In this document: positions 1-6,006 of the stretch, one piece after another
Numbering within the stretch: position 1 is the stretch's first letter
Layout: each line of letters starts with the position of its first letter
Assembly: GCA_002377245.1 (NCBI GenBank)
Contig: DFPL01000027.1
Location: forward strand, 1-7,580
Length of the DNA stretch: 7,580 nucleotides
Direction: 5' to 3'
Source: Enterobacteriaceae bacterium UBA3516
GTDB lineage: Bacteria; Pseudomonadota; Gammaproteobacteria; Enterobacterales; Enterobacteriaceae
Position numbers and translations under genes: made by a program
The notes under the pieces: model-generated
Seen by the model: the letters and a program-made list of their open reading frames with translations, nothing else
What the model was told of the DNA's origin: nothing
Databases searched by the model: none

Positions 1-84
1 ACCAGATTGCAGACAAGCTGGCTGTTGGGTAGGAGTTCAGGAACGGGATCTCCCCCCTTTTCGTCCGGTAATTTTATTCGCCAT
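1..84 (-). pseudogene. Probable relic or interrupted 5' end of a J-like tail-tip (host specificity) gene, cut by the window edge
   Basis: From the ATG at 84-82 the minus strand reads MANKITGRKGGRSRS, then TGA at 39-37, then continues in the same frame as TPTQQPACLQSG to the window edge. From memory, J-family central tail-hub proteins of lambdoid phages often begin with a basic, glycine-rich KITGRKGGSS segment followed by TP, a PD and LQS. The residues on both sides of the TGA fit that pattern, with the TGA where an Arg (CGA) would be expected. The start lacks a good Shine-Dalgarno site; only GGGCG lies nearby, and the upstream DNA is the U-tract of a terminator. J is normally preceded by M, L, K and I homologues, but here the tape measure and a lipoprotein cassette precede it. 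I infer a decayed or truncated gene. A chance resemblance or a sequencing error at the TGA cannot be excluded because only 28 codons are visible. Confidence 0.42.
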
Positions 85-95
85 ATCGCGCCCAT

Positions 96-118
96 AAAAA
101 AAGCCACCCTAAGGTGGC
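96..118 (-). terminator. Rho-independent terminator after the lipoprotein gene
   Basis: On the minus strand GCCACC, loop TTAG and GGTGGC form a perfect 6 bp stem, followed directly by seven T residues (plus-strand A run at 96-102). It lies about 50 bases past the lipoprotein stop codon. It closes the lipoprotein cassette and separates it from the J-like sequence to the left. Confidence 0.85.
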
Positions 119-170
119 CGTGTTAAATCAGTGTAAAAGGTATCGAAATACTGAAAGATTAATATGAGGT

Positions 171-635
171 TTATTTATGAGTTGCGACTCGATCATTTAG
201 TTGATAAAGAGCGTCCTGGACCTGATTTCTAACGTTGTTATTGGTAATAGGCACCTGTTGCATTTGGCCGAAGGCCATTTGAGTTTCAACCCACATATCA
301 GCCCACACCTTCGTATCATTATTAACTTGAGCCAAAGTAAATCTCGTCTTACTTACTGGGGTTGTTGAATATGCATTTCCAATAAGTGCCTGAGATAAGA
401 TTGCTTGACCTCCTTCCTGTTGTTTACTGCATGTTAGAGTCGCGTCTGTTGATTCAGAGATCATAAATCCTGTAGAACTACAAAGCTCAGTAAGCCTATC
501 TTTTACCTGAGCCTTTTGCGTGTTTTTATATAAAGCCTCTGGTTTTCCTGAAGCTGTTTGTTTCTTCAATGGATCCTGCCCGGCACATCCCGAAACACAT
601 AAAATGATGGCACAAGTCATGAGTGTTCTTTTCAC
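171..635 (-). CDS. Small prophage lipoprotein (moron candidate), function unknown
   Basis: The chosen GTG start gives 154 residues. MKRTLM is followed by a short hydrophobic stretch and a VSGC lipobox with the lipidated cysteine at about residue 17, so this is a signal-peptidase-II lipoprotein. The residue after the cysteine is Ala rather than Asp, which by the usual +2 rule favours sorting to the outer membrane. The mature part is hydrophilic, with two further cysteines (about 52 and 69) that could pair, a GGQAILSQALIG segment, and a Gln/Asn-rich C-terminus. The start is fixed by AGGAGG six bases before the GTG; the ATG at 641 abuts the Shine-Dalgarno and would lengthen the signal peptide N-region. 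Two sampled 60-base lines are about 42% G+C, lower than the neighbouring tail genes. With its own promoter and terminator it looks like a gene that could be expressed from the prophage. Lipoproteins and membrane proteins in such positions can be superinfection-exclusion factors, but I see nothing that proves this here. Confidence 0.85.
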   Translation of the reverse strand: MKRTLMTCAIILCVSGCAGQDPLKKQTASGKPEALYKNTQKAQVKDRLTELCSSTGFMISESTDATLTCSKQQEGGQAILSQALIGNAYSTTPVSKTRFTLAQVNNDTKVWADMWVETQMAFGQMQQVPITNNNVRNQVQDALYQLNDRVATHK

Positions 636-641
636 TATCAT

Positions 642-647
642 CCTCCT
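642..647 (-). promoter_or_regulatory. Strong ribosome binding site that decides the lipoprotein start
   Basis: The minus strand reads AGGAGG at 647-642, then ATGATA, then GTG at 635. The six-base spacing to the GTG is ideal, whereas the ATG at 641 touches the Shine-Dalgarno. Only the GTG start gives a compact lipoprotein signal peptide beginning MKRT. Confidence 0.75.
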
Positions 648-666
648 GATTAGTATGTTTTTGGAC

Positions 667-695
667 ATAATAACCAAGGGATGCAAGGGTGTAAC
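667..695 (-). promoter_or_regulatory. Candidate sigma70 promoter for the lipoprotein gene
   Basis: The minus strand has GTTACA at 695-690 (four of six matches to the -35 consensus), a 17-base spacer, and TATTAT at 672-667 (five of six matches to the -10 consensus). The predicted transcript would begin near 660, about 13 bases before the Shine-Dalgarno. It lies in the roughly 105-base gap after the tape measure gene, the largest intergenic gap in the window. No clear terminator precedes it, so tail-operon read-through could also reach the lipoprotein gene. Confidence 0.55.
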
Positions 696-740
696 CAGGC
701 GAGAGTGATATTGCTATCTCAGAAAAACGTAGACAGAGTG

Positions 741-3700
741 TTATTTTGACTGAAACTGCCGACCGAGAAAACCATCACTGCGGGCCGCTCTTCTCATAAT
801 CTCTGTAACCTTGGCCTCAATTTCACTCCCTAGCGCCCTTGCTGCAGCGCTGCTATCTCCAGATGAAGTCGAAGTTGCATTACCTTTATTATCAACATAG
901 ATATCAATATTAACCTGTGGAGCCGAACCACCGCCCCCCTGAGCCCTGACACCAAGTCGCCCCGCGGAGTCACGCGTCAGCGGCATTATCGCCTCAGCAC
1001 CAGCCTCAGCAAAAACACCGCCTTTTGCAAACTTCGACGCCCCCTGGAAAGTGAAGTATTGCGGGGAATCATAGACACCGTTCACATACTTACTGAGGCC
1101 AGGTGAATCATAGACACCACCTTTAGCATGTCTAACAGGGCCAACAAAGCTTGAACTTCCAGCTCCCCCGCCTTGGGGATTTACTGAACCACTTATCCAT
1201 CCCATCGCCGCCTGAACCGCATAAGCCACCATCAAACGGTTTACGACTTCAGCGATCATCTTCAGCATTGACATACCGAATGACTTAATGGAAGCCTTAC
1301 CCGTCGTCATCAGGTCGGTTAACATGCCAGATAGGCCATTTAGCGCTGAACCCGCAACGTTCTTCACGGAGTCGTAAGTGTTGGTGGCGGCTTCAAGATA
1401 TTCATTCCATCCAGCAAAAGCTCCAGCTTTCCAGTCTCCGCGCAGCCTGTCTTCTTCAGCGTAATAATTTCGGAGGGCTTTTAATTCCTTTTCATACCCA
1501 GCATCTCCAAGATTGCCTCCGCCATTAAGCCAGCCTTGTCTAAGCTGCGCCTCTTCCATTAAACGCTGTGTCTGGCGACTGCTAAGACCTGCACCGTCAC
1601 GTAAAGCAGCTGTTTTTTCTGACATCTGCGTAACGTATTTATTTGCCTGCAATGCCAGCCCGTTAATTTTCTGCTGGGCTTCAACTTCCTTGTTCTTCTG
1701 GTCCACCACCTTAGCGGCGTTCAGAATGGCCTCGCGGCTCGACAGGAGGGATTTCTCCTGCGTGGTAAGGGCGCGGCTTTTGACGGCCTCATCCAATTCA
1801 GCAAAGTGCGATTGCTGTTTACTAAATTCGGTACTTTTAGCTTGGGTTTCGCCAGTCTGACGCAGGGTCTCCAGAGTTTCCGTTAACGTTCTTGCCTGAG
1901 CGCGGTAATTCTCCAGAGTACGATCGCCAGCATCCAGGGTAGTCCTTGTTTCCCTGGCCTTTTTGGAAGAGTCTTCAGCGAGTTTCGATACAACATCTTT
2001 TGTCTGCCGATCAACAGCTCCCGTTCCGACTACATTTTTACCGTTTTTAGCTTCTTGCTCGTAATTTGCCTGCGCATCCGGGGCAGAAATGCGTCTCCAA
2101 AGATCGTTGTAACGTTTTTTGTTCGCCTCGATTTCTTTGTCAGCTTCCGCACCAGCCTTTTTCATGGCCTTGACGTCCATGCCCAGAAAATTCGCTAAAG
2201 GCCCACCTCCAGGAATTTTTTCTGCCCACCCAGCAATCGTCCCGGTGAATTTAGCATCAAGTGAGGTGATATTGAGAAACAGATCATTAATAGAGGCCTT
2301 CAGCAATTTGAAGATATCAATGATTTGGTTTCCCCATGCGCGAACCGTGATCCCAATCTGCCCAAAGGTATCAGATGCAAAAGCCTTTAACCCCTGCCAG
2401 GCTTGGCCGATATTGTCAGTGGCATCAACAATATCATTGCTGCGCTTCTCCATGGTGTTTGCAAACAGGGTTATCGCTTCGTTAGCCGCAGCAGTTTTCC
2501 CTTTAGTTTTTTCCAGTGTGATGAGATTCTTCATCATGGCTTCATCTACGAAGCCATACTGCTGGTTAAGATTGGCCAGCGCTTTAATCGGGTCACTGGC
2601 TATGCGGGAGAAATCAGCCATAGCGGCCTTGGTATCAAGCCCGGCGTCCCCCATAGCCAGTATCGCGCTGGCCACCTTCATCATCTGAACGTCAGTGTAT
2701 TTGCCCGTATCGTTGAGCTTAACCAACACATCAACGGCATCCGCAAGCGATGAACCTGCATTGTCGGCGACCTCCCGCGCAGCATCATTAAGCTGTACCA
2801 TGGAAGAAAAGCCAGCGCCGCCCATTGAGATAAGTGAGCGTGCAACGGTGTCGAACTGCTGCGAAGAACTGTATGCGGCTCCTGCCAGAACAGCCAACAG
2901 AGTGGCAGCTCCCGCAATCGCAAGGTTAAAGCCGTTAAGTAGCCCACCGGTCCTGCCGAGTTTTTCGGCTGCTTCAGAAGTGTTATTAAGACCCTCTGCC
3001 GCATCATTTATATTGTCCGCAGTCTCTGAGGTTTCTTTGCTCTCTTCATTAAACCCAAACAGCGCATCTCTGAGAGCCTGGAACATGGCACCAAACCCGC
3101 CGAATGAATCTTTAATCTGCCCACCCTGCTGGAGCATTATCAGGAATGGCGACTGCCCGCCCGCAAGTTGCGTAGCAATATCGGTAAGCTGGGCGGGCAA
3201 CATACCAATTGCAGCACTGTACTGACCAACTGAAATACCAGCGCGACGCGCCGCCGCTTCTTGTCTAGACAATGCATCAGGAAGAGCATCAGCCACACCG
3301 GAAAGGCGCTGACGCGTCTGATTCAGAATGTCATTAAAGTGCTCGAATTGCGCCCCGTTGATGCGCCCTGCCTCAAAATGCGCCACCAGCTGCGCGTGCT
3401 GCTCATCCAGTGAATTGAACGCTCTTATCGCCGGGTCAATTGAGCCGAGCAGGTTTTTTAGCGACGCCGACTGTTTCTCTGCGGCCTGCGTTGCCGCCAG
3501 CTCGGTTTGAGCGCTGGCTGCCGCTTCTCCGGTATCCGTCAGTTTAAGCCGGGTATCGTCGAGAATTTTGTTATAGGCCTTGAACGTATCGGTATCCAGA
3601 AACCCTTTGGCCTGGAAATTGCGCAGCGCATCCTGCTGCTCATCAAGACGGTTCAGAGCTTTGGTGACCGGGTCGATATTTTCCAGCAGCCCTTTCAGAG

Positions 3701-3893
3701 CTTCACGTTGCTCCCGGATACCCTCTGCGCCCTCGCGTGCGGACGGTTTAACCCGTTTCGCGGCGTCAGCCAGGGCATCAGCACCTGCAACTGCGCCCGT
3801 TGCGGCCTCGTTCAGTTTATCGAGTTCATTACTGGCTGTTTTAAGGTCTGAAACATCGGCCCGCAAAGTAATCGAGGCGATTTGATCTGTCAT
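741..3893 (-). CDS. Tail length tape measure protein (lambda H-like)
   Basis: This 1050-residue protein is the ruler that sets tail length and is later released to help DNA cross the cell envelope. Residues 1-60 are a charged/Ala-rich start. Residues 66-119 and 145-198 are two copies of a repeat. Residues about 211-265 carry the H-type segment RRAGISVGQYSAAIG...PAQLTDI and the LQQGGQIKDSFGG motif. Residues about 322-340 are a hydrophobic, Ala-rich membrane segment. Residues 580-820 are long charged helices, probably coiled coil. Residues about 845-1050 match the lambda tape measure C-terminal region, with AEAGAEAIMPLTRD at 962-975. Start ATG overlaps the upstream TAA by one base (TAATG) and has AAGGAG eight bases before it. 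Scaling by about 0.15 nm per residue, as in lambda, suggests a tail near 155 nm, ignoring processing. It follows the chaperone pair, the standard siphovirus order. Confidence 0.96.
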   Translation of the reverse strand: MTDQIASITLRADVSDLKTASNELDKLNEAATGAVAGADALADAAKRVKPSAREGAEGIREQREALKGLLENIDPVTKALNRLDEQQDALRNFQAKGFLDTDTFKAYNKILDDTRLKLTDTGEAAASAQTELAATQAAEKQSASLKNLLGSIDPAIRAFNSLDEQHAQLVAHFEAGRINGAQFEHFNDILNQTRQRLSGVADALPDALSRQEAAARRAGISVGQYSAAIGMLPAQLTDIATQLAGGQSPFLIMLQQGGQIKDSFGGFGAMFQALRDALFGFNEESKETSETADNINDAAEGLNNTSEAAEKLGRTGGLLNGFNLAIAGAATLLAVLAGAAYSSSQQFDTVARSLISMGGAGFSSMVQLNDAAREVADNAGSSLADAVDVLVKLNDTGKYTDVQMMKVASAILAMGDAGLDTKAAMADFSRIASDPIKALANLNQQYGFVDEAMMKNLITLEKTKGKTAAANEAITLFANTMEKRSNDIVDATDNIGQAWQGLKAFASDTFGQIGITVRAWGNQIIDIFKLLKASINDLFLNITSLDAKFTGTIAGWAEKIPGGGPLANFLGMDVKAMKKAGAEADKEIEANKKRYNDLWRRISAPDAQANYEQEAKNGKNVVGTGAVDRQTKDVVSKLAEDSSKKARETRTTLDAGDRTLENYRAQARTLTETLETLRQTGETQAKSTEFSKQQSHFAELDEAVKSRALTTQEKSLLSSREAILNAAKVVDQKNKEVEAQQKINGLALQANKYVTQMSEKTAALRDGAGLSSRQTQRLMEEAQLRQGWLNGGGNLGDAGYEKELKALRNYYAEEDRLRGDWKAGAFAGWNEYLEAATNTYDSVKNVAGSALNGLSGMLTDLMTTGKASIKSFGMSMLKMIAEVVNRLMVAYAVQAAMGWISGSVNPQGGGAGSSSFVGPVRHAKGGVYDSPGLSKYVNGVYDSPQYFTFQGASKFAKGGVFAEAGAEAIMPLTRDSAGRLGVRAQGGGGSAPQVNIDIYVDNKGNATSTSSGDSSAAARALGSEIEAKVTEIMRRAARSDGFLGRQFQSK
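1066..1118 (-). repeat. Short direct repeat encoding two GVYDSP motifs in the tape measure C-terminus
   Basis: The 14-base sequence GAATCATAGACACC (plus strand) occurs at 1066-1079 and again at 1105-1118, exactly 39 bases or 13 codons apart. It encodes two copies of a GVYDSP motif near residues 926-943, followed by a related KGGVFAEAG at 957-965. The lambda-type tape measure C-terminus commonly carries such glycine-rich GGV(Y/F) elements, so this is probably protein-level structure, not a DNA signal. Confidence 0.7.
3300..3698 (-). repeat. Internal tandem repeat in the tape measure N-terminus (two copies, 79-residue period)
   Basis: Residues 66-119 (3537-3698) and 145-198 (3300-3461) align from LKGLLENIDP/LKNLLGSIDP through RLDEQ/SLDEQ to DDTRLKLT/NQTRQRLS. 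By eye about 22 of 54 positions are identical, and the DNA has diverged clearly. The separation of 79 residues includes an Ala-rich linker. This looks like an old duplication of a helical unit. Such changes alter tape measure length and hence, by the ruler mechanism, tail length. Confidence 0.75.
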
Positions 3894-4201
3894 TAGCTCG
3901 TCTCCTTATGCATCACTTTGAGAGCTTCATTTTCCATAATTTGAATATCAGCCATGCAGGCCGCCGCATCCTCAACCCCGTGCAATTTGAACACCCAGGG
4001 GAGAACGTTGTAATCAAGGCCAGTAGCCCCGCTCGCGCCCACGCGCCATTGTGTCGCCAGGGCAGAAAAGATGGTGAAGGCATGCCAGGCTGACGGCAGG
4101 ATCCCCACCTCTTCCTCAACATCCTCAGGCGTCAAACCAAAAGCGCTTAGTTCCGCCAGTGTCGGACCCGGCGTGTACAACGCTGCAGCGACCTGCCTCA
4201 G
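3893..4201 (-). CDS. T-like C-terminal extension (DUF1799) of the tail assembly chaperone, made by -1 frameshift
   Basis: This frame encodes about 102 residues beginning LRQVAAALYTPGP and ending with TAA at 3895-3893. I recognise the body (GLTPEDVEEEVG, WHAFTIFSALATQWR, GLDYNVLPWV) as DUF1799, the usual second half of G/GT-type chaperones in this phage group. It has no ATG near its start. The only usable independent start is TTG at 4180, which lacks a well-placed Shine-Dalgarno. The frame is instead open straight back to the slippery heptamer ending at 4201 and is exactly -1 to the upstream gene. Translation across the site gives a fusion of about 214 residues. In lambda, GT binds the tape measure and, through T, recruits tail tube subunits; the same role is inferred here. 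The stop overlaps the tape measure ATG by one base. Confidence 0.85.
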   Translation of the reverse strand: MRQVAAALYTPGPTLAELSAFGLTPEDVEEEVGILPSAWHAFTIFSALATQWRVGASGATGLDYNVLPWVFKLHGVEDAAACMADIQIMENEALKVMHKETS

Positions 4202-4536
4202 TTTTTTTCGCGGATCCCCATCAGCTCTTTCGTGTAGGCCAGGCCAATGCTGTCGAAAGCGCGCGGGTAGTTCTTCAGCAGGGTGATTACGTTTTCACGG
4301 CTGAGTTCGTCAGGTAGCGCCCAGCTGTCGACAATCGCCATCAGGTAATCGGCCTGGGGCTCAACTGATGAGCTCTTGCCCTCTGCCGCTTTCTGCAGTT
4401 TTTCATCCATGGCTCGCAGTTCTTCGAGCGTCTTGTGACGGAAAGTAAATGTCAGTTGGCCATCGTCGGCACCGGCGCGAGGAATGTTGGCCGTAACGGA
4501 AAAGGTTGGATTTGGGATCAGGGAGAATTTGGTCAT
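4198..4536 (-). CDS. Tail assembly chaperone (lambda G analogue)
   Basis: This 112-residue protein begins MTKFSLIPNPTFSVTANIPR and contains TFTFRHKTLEELRAMDEKL, a helical middle, then DELSRENVITLLKNYPRAFDSIG. A beta-strand start followed by helices is typical of phage tail assembly chaperones. It lies between the tail tube gene and the tape measure, the invariant position for this protein. It would coat the tape measure and keep it soluble during tail assembly in the cytoplasm. The start is the ATG at 4536 with only a weak GAG-type ribosome site. The last codons GAA AAA AAC TGA contain the frameshift signal, so most ribosomes should stop here and give the short G form, while a minority give the GT form. 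Confidence 0.9.
   Translation of the reverse strand: MTKFSLIPNPTFSVTANIPRAGADDGQLTFTFRHKTLEELRAMDEKLQKAAEGKSSSVEPQADYLMAIVDSWALPDELSRENVITLLKNYPRAFDSIGLAYTKELMGIREKN
4201..4207 (-). other. Programmed -1 ribosomal frameshift site (A AAA AAC)
   Basis: The minus strand reads A AAA AAC, in the X XXY YYZ phase relative to the upstream gene: AAA and AAC are zero-frame codons 111 and 112, followed at once by TGA. After a -1 slip the tRNAs re-pair on AAA AAA and the next codons are CTG AGG CAG GTC GCT, entering the DUF1799 frame without interruption. A possible downstream stimulator is CGCCGG pairing with CTGGCG (4168-4173 with 4154-4159, one G-U pair, eight-base loop). It starts about 27 bases past the heptamer, farther than usual, so its role is doubtful. 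The adjacent stop codon may itself favour slippage. Confidence 0.88.
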
Positions 4537-4552
4537 GGTTTCATCTCAGAAT

Positions 4553-4570
4553 GGCCCGGCGAACCGGGCC
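4553..4570 (-). other. Very stable UUCG stem-loop between tail tube and chaperone genes
   Basis: As RNA from the minus strand, GGCCCGG, loop UUCG and CCGGGCC form a perfect seven-pair GC-rich hairpin. There is no U-tract after it (the sequence continues AUUCUGAG), so it is not a normal intrinsic terminator. It starts eight bases past the stop codon of the tail tube gene and ends about 16 bases before the chaperone start. The likely role is to protect the 3' end of the tail tube message or to lower expression of the downstream chaperone. UUCG-closed hairpins are unusually stable. A competing 14-base palindrome overlaps it at 4562-4575. Confidence 0.6.
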
Positions 4571-4577
4571 CGGTTTG

Positions 4578-5510
4578 TTAGCTGACAGTGACGGTGCATG
4601 CAACCGAGGTGATGGTCTTGCCTGCGGAATCGGTGACTTCGCAGGTGTAAGATCCCGCATCGCCGGAAGCGACCGAAGGGATATTGAACGTCGATGCAGT
4701 TTTGCCGGGAATGGCAGTGCTGCCTTTCTTCCACACATAGGCATAGGGGGCGGAGCCGCCCTGCATAACCACTGCCAGATCCAAAGAAGAACCTGCAGCA
4801 ACACTTTTTGTCGCTGGAAGGTTAGTCAGGAAAGCAAGAGGTGTAGCGGATGAGTCGGCGATCGGGTAAATCTGCATGTCCGATTCGAAGTTCATGCGCG
4901 CTTCGTTACTTTCCACTGCGTTGATTTCGGTTTTAGGCACGCGCTGGAATGACACCTTGGCGGAATAGAAGCGGTCGGCCTTACCACGCTTATTGTTGAA
5001 CCAGATTGCCGTGGTATCGCTCGACTCATCCAGTTCGATCAGACGCTTGTAGATAGCCAACAGCGGGTCATGCGCGAAGGTATAGACCTGAACTACGGCG
5101 TTTTTGAACGTCGGGATGGTGCGGGCCTTATCATCCTCCATGAACTGAATGCTGAATGACTGTTGGTCACCGCCTTCGGTAGATAGCGTCATAACCTGCG
5201 GCATGGTGATCCACGAATCAATTTTGCGCAGGGTGCCTGCGCCAGTACCAACCGGGAATTTTTTGGTATCGGTTGTATCGAATGCTTCCAGCACGATTTT
5301 GGTGGTGGTAACAGACTTAACACGCAACACCATGTTATCGAGCTTTATCCATCCAGAGCTCACCTGAACCACGTCGCCCGCCAGAACACCAGCAGCCGAG
5401 GCAACGGTCAGTTCACATTCCGTCGCATTCGAAGCCGCAGTAAACGTGATTGCGGCCTGGTAGGCCTTGGCCACGCTCACACGTGACCCGTTAGGGATTG
5501 CAAATGCCAT
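4578..5510 (-). CDS. Major tail tube protein with C-terminal Ig-like domain
   Basis: The 310-residue product has two parts. Residues 1 to about 218 are the tube subunit: it begins MAFAIPNGSRV, has a beta-rich body with SAAGVLAGDVVQVSSGW, and ends in the FESDMQIYPIADS segment typical of tail tube proteins. Residues about 223-310 are an immunoglobulin-like domain, seen from the core Trp (VWKKG, Trp260), DAGSYTC at 284-290 and a closing TVTVS strand. The usual first-sheet cysteine partner of Cys290 is missing (LDLAVVMQG instead), so no canonical Ig disulfide is expected. Ig-like domains on tail tubes project outward and are thought to aid weak attachment to the cell surface. The start has AGGAGA six bases upstream. 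The gene is flanked by a terminator-like hairpin before and a stem-loop after, suggesting separately tuned expression of this abundant protein. Confidence 0.93.
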   Translation of the reverse strand: MAFAIPNGSRVSVAKAYQAAITFTAASNATECELTVASAAGVLAGDVVQVSSGWIKLDNMVLRVKSVTTTKIVLEAFDTTDTKKFPVGTGAGTLRKIDSWITMPQVMTLSTEGGDQQSFSIQFMEDDKARTIPTFKNAVVQVYTFAHDPLLAIYKRLIELDESSDTTAIWFNNKRGKADRFYSAKVSFQRVPKTEINAVESNEARMNFESDMQIYPIADSSATPLAFLTNLPATKSVAAGSSLDLAVVMQGGSAPYAYVWKKGSTAIPGKTASTFNIPSVASGDAGSYTCEVTDSAGKTITSVACTVTVS

Positions 5511-5530
5511 AGCACTCTCCTGAATTTAGG

Positions 5531-5557
5531 TAATAAAAAACCCACCGGATGGTGGGT
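5531..5557 (-). terminator. Intrinsic terminator/attenuator between the tail terminator and tail tube genes
   Basis: On the minus strand ACCCACC, loop ATCC and GGTGGGT form a perfect seven-pair stem, followed by TTTTTTATTA. The first base of the stem is the last base of the upstream stop codon. It sits inside the tail operon, 20 bases before the tail tube start codon, and no convincing promoter lies between it and that gene. Lambdoid late transcripts carry a Q-type antiterminator, which would read through it, so in the lysogen it should cut stray transcripts. It could also stabilise mRNA 3' ends. Confidence 0.75.
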
Positions 5558-6006
5558 CAGTAGTCAGCGCGGTATTGCATGCTGACGGGGATGGTGTAGG
5601 TGATGGAACCATTGCTCCCGTTGGAAGTTGACGTTGGGCGATCCTGAATGGGCTGGCGAACCTGCGGCGGCCCGTTGATGTACACGGTCAGGTCACTGTC
5701 CACCAGCGGCAGCCCCTCCGGGAAGGAGTCAGCGACAGACTTTGCCAACCCTCTTGCATGAGTTACACCGCTACCTGCTGGCGCGATGATATTGAGCTGC
5801 AGAATGCCCTGGTACGTACACAACTGACCTTCCAGGTCCTGCCCTACAGTTTGCGCCGGTAAAACATAAACGCGTCCATAAGGGGCATTATCAGGGGGAT
5901 CGAAGACGATGTTTGGCCAGGTAACTGGCAGCCCAATCGAGGAGCAAATAGCCGCTACACGACCTTCCAGCAGATCAGCAATCCGCATTGTCTGGTCACC
6001 GGCCAT
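5557..6006 (-). CDS. Tail terminator protein (DUF4128 family)
   Basis: This 149-residue protein matches the DUF4128 pattern: an N-terminal helix (MRIADLLEGRVAAI), a VTWPN segment, FDPPDNAPYGRVYVLPA, a central beta segment ILQLNIIAPAG, a helix HARGLAKSVADSF, and a C-terminal SMQYRADY strand. Such proteins have the fold of lambda gpU-type terminators, which cap the tail tube when the tape measure length is reached and bind the head. Its place after the gp10-like protein and before the tail tube agrees. The start at 6006 has GAGG six bases upstream and overlaps the previous gene by 11 bases. A second ATG at 5988 (MRIADLLEG) also has a usable GGTGA site, so the true start could be six codons later. 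The stop abuts the attenuator hairpin. Confidence 0.85.
   Translation of the reverse strand: MAGDQTMRIADLLEGRVAAICSSIGLPVTWPNIVFDPPDNAPYGRVYVLPAQTVGQDLEGQLCTYQGILQLNIIAPAGSGVTHARGLAKSVADSFPEGLPLVDSDLTVYINGPPQVRQPIQDRPTSTSNGSNGSITYTIPVSMQYRADY

Noticed and set aside
636..686. Longer lipoprotein starts at 686, 668 or 641
   Set aside because: They would cover the candidate promoter start and Shine-Dalgarno and put a long basic stretch before the signal peptide; the GTG at 635 fits the ribosome site and lipobox length.
701..720. Inverted repeat GATA-GCAA-TATC after the tape measure stop, considered as a terminator
   Set aside because: The stem is only four weak pairs and no U-tract follows it.
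2119..3225. Long plus-strand open frames (2119-2688, 2695-3225 and others) opposite the tape measure gene
   Set aside because: They lie wholly antisense to a well-supported coding gene, have no family resemblance and no convincing ribosome sites, and have the composition expected of reverse-frame shadows of Ala/Gly-rich protein.
3453..3459. A second in-phase A AAA AAC heptamer inside the tape measure gene (codons 145-147)
   Set aside because: A -1 slip there reaches a TGA after about five codons, giving only a short truncated product; with no stop or extension logic it is more likely chance codon choice for Lys-Asn.
3893..4180. DUF1799 as an independent gene starting at TTG 4180
   Set aside because: No spaced Shine-Dalgarno precedes the TTG, while the same frame is open back to an in-phase slippery heptamer, so frameshift expression explains it better.
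4541..4804. Minus-strand 87-codon frame overlapping the end of the tail tube gene, considered as a frameshifted tail tube extension
   Set aside because: No slippery heptamer was seen at a suitable point, its Arg/Pro-rich composition is that of an out-of-frame shadow, and the Ig-like domain is already complete in the main frame.
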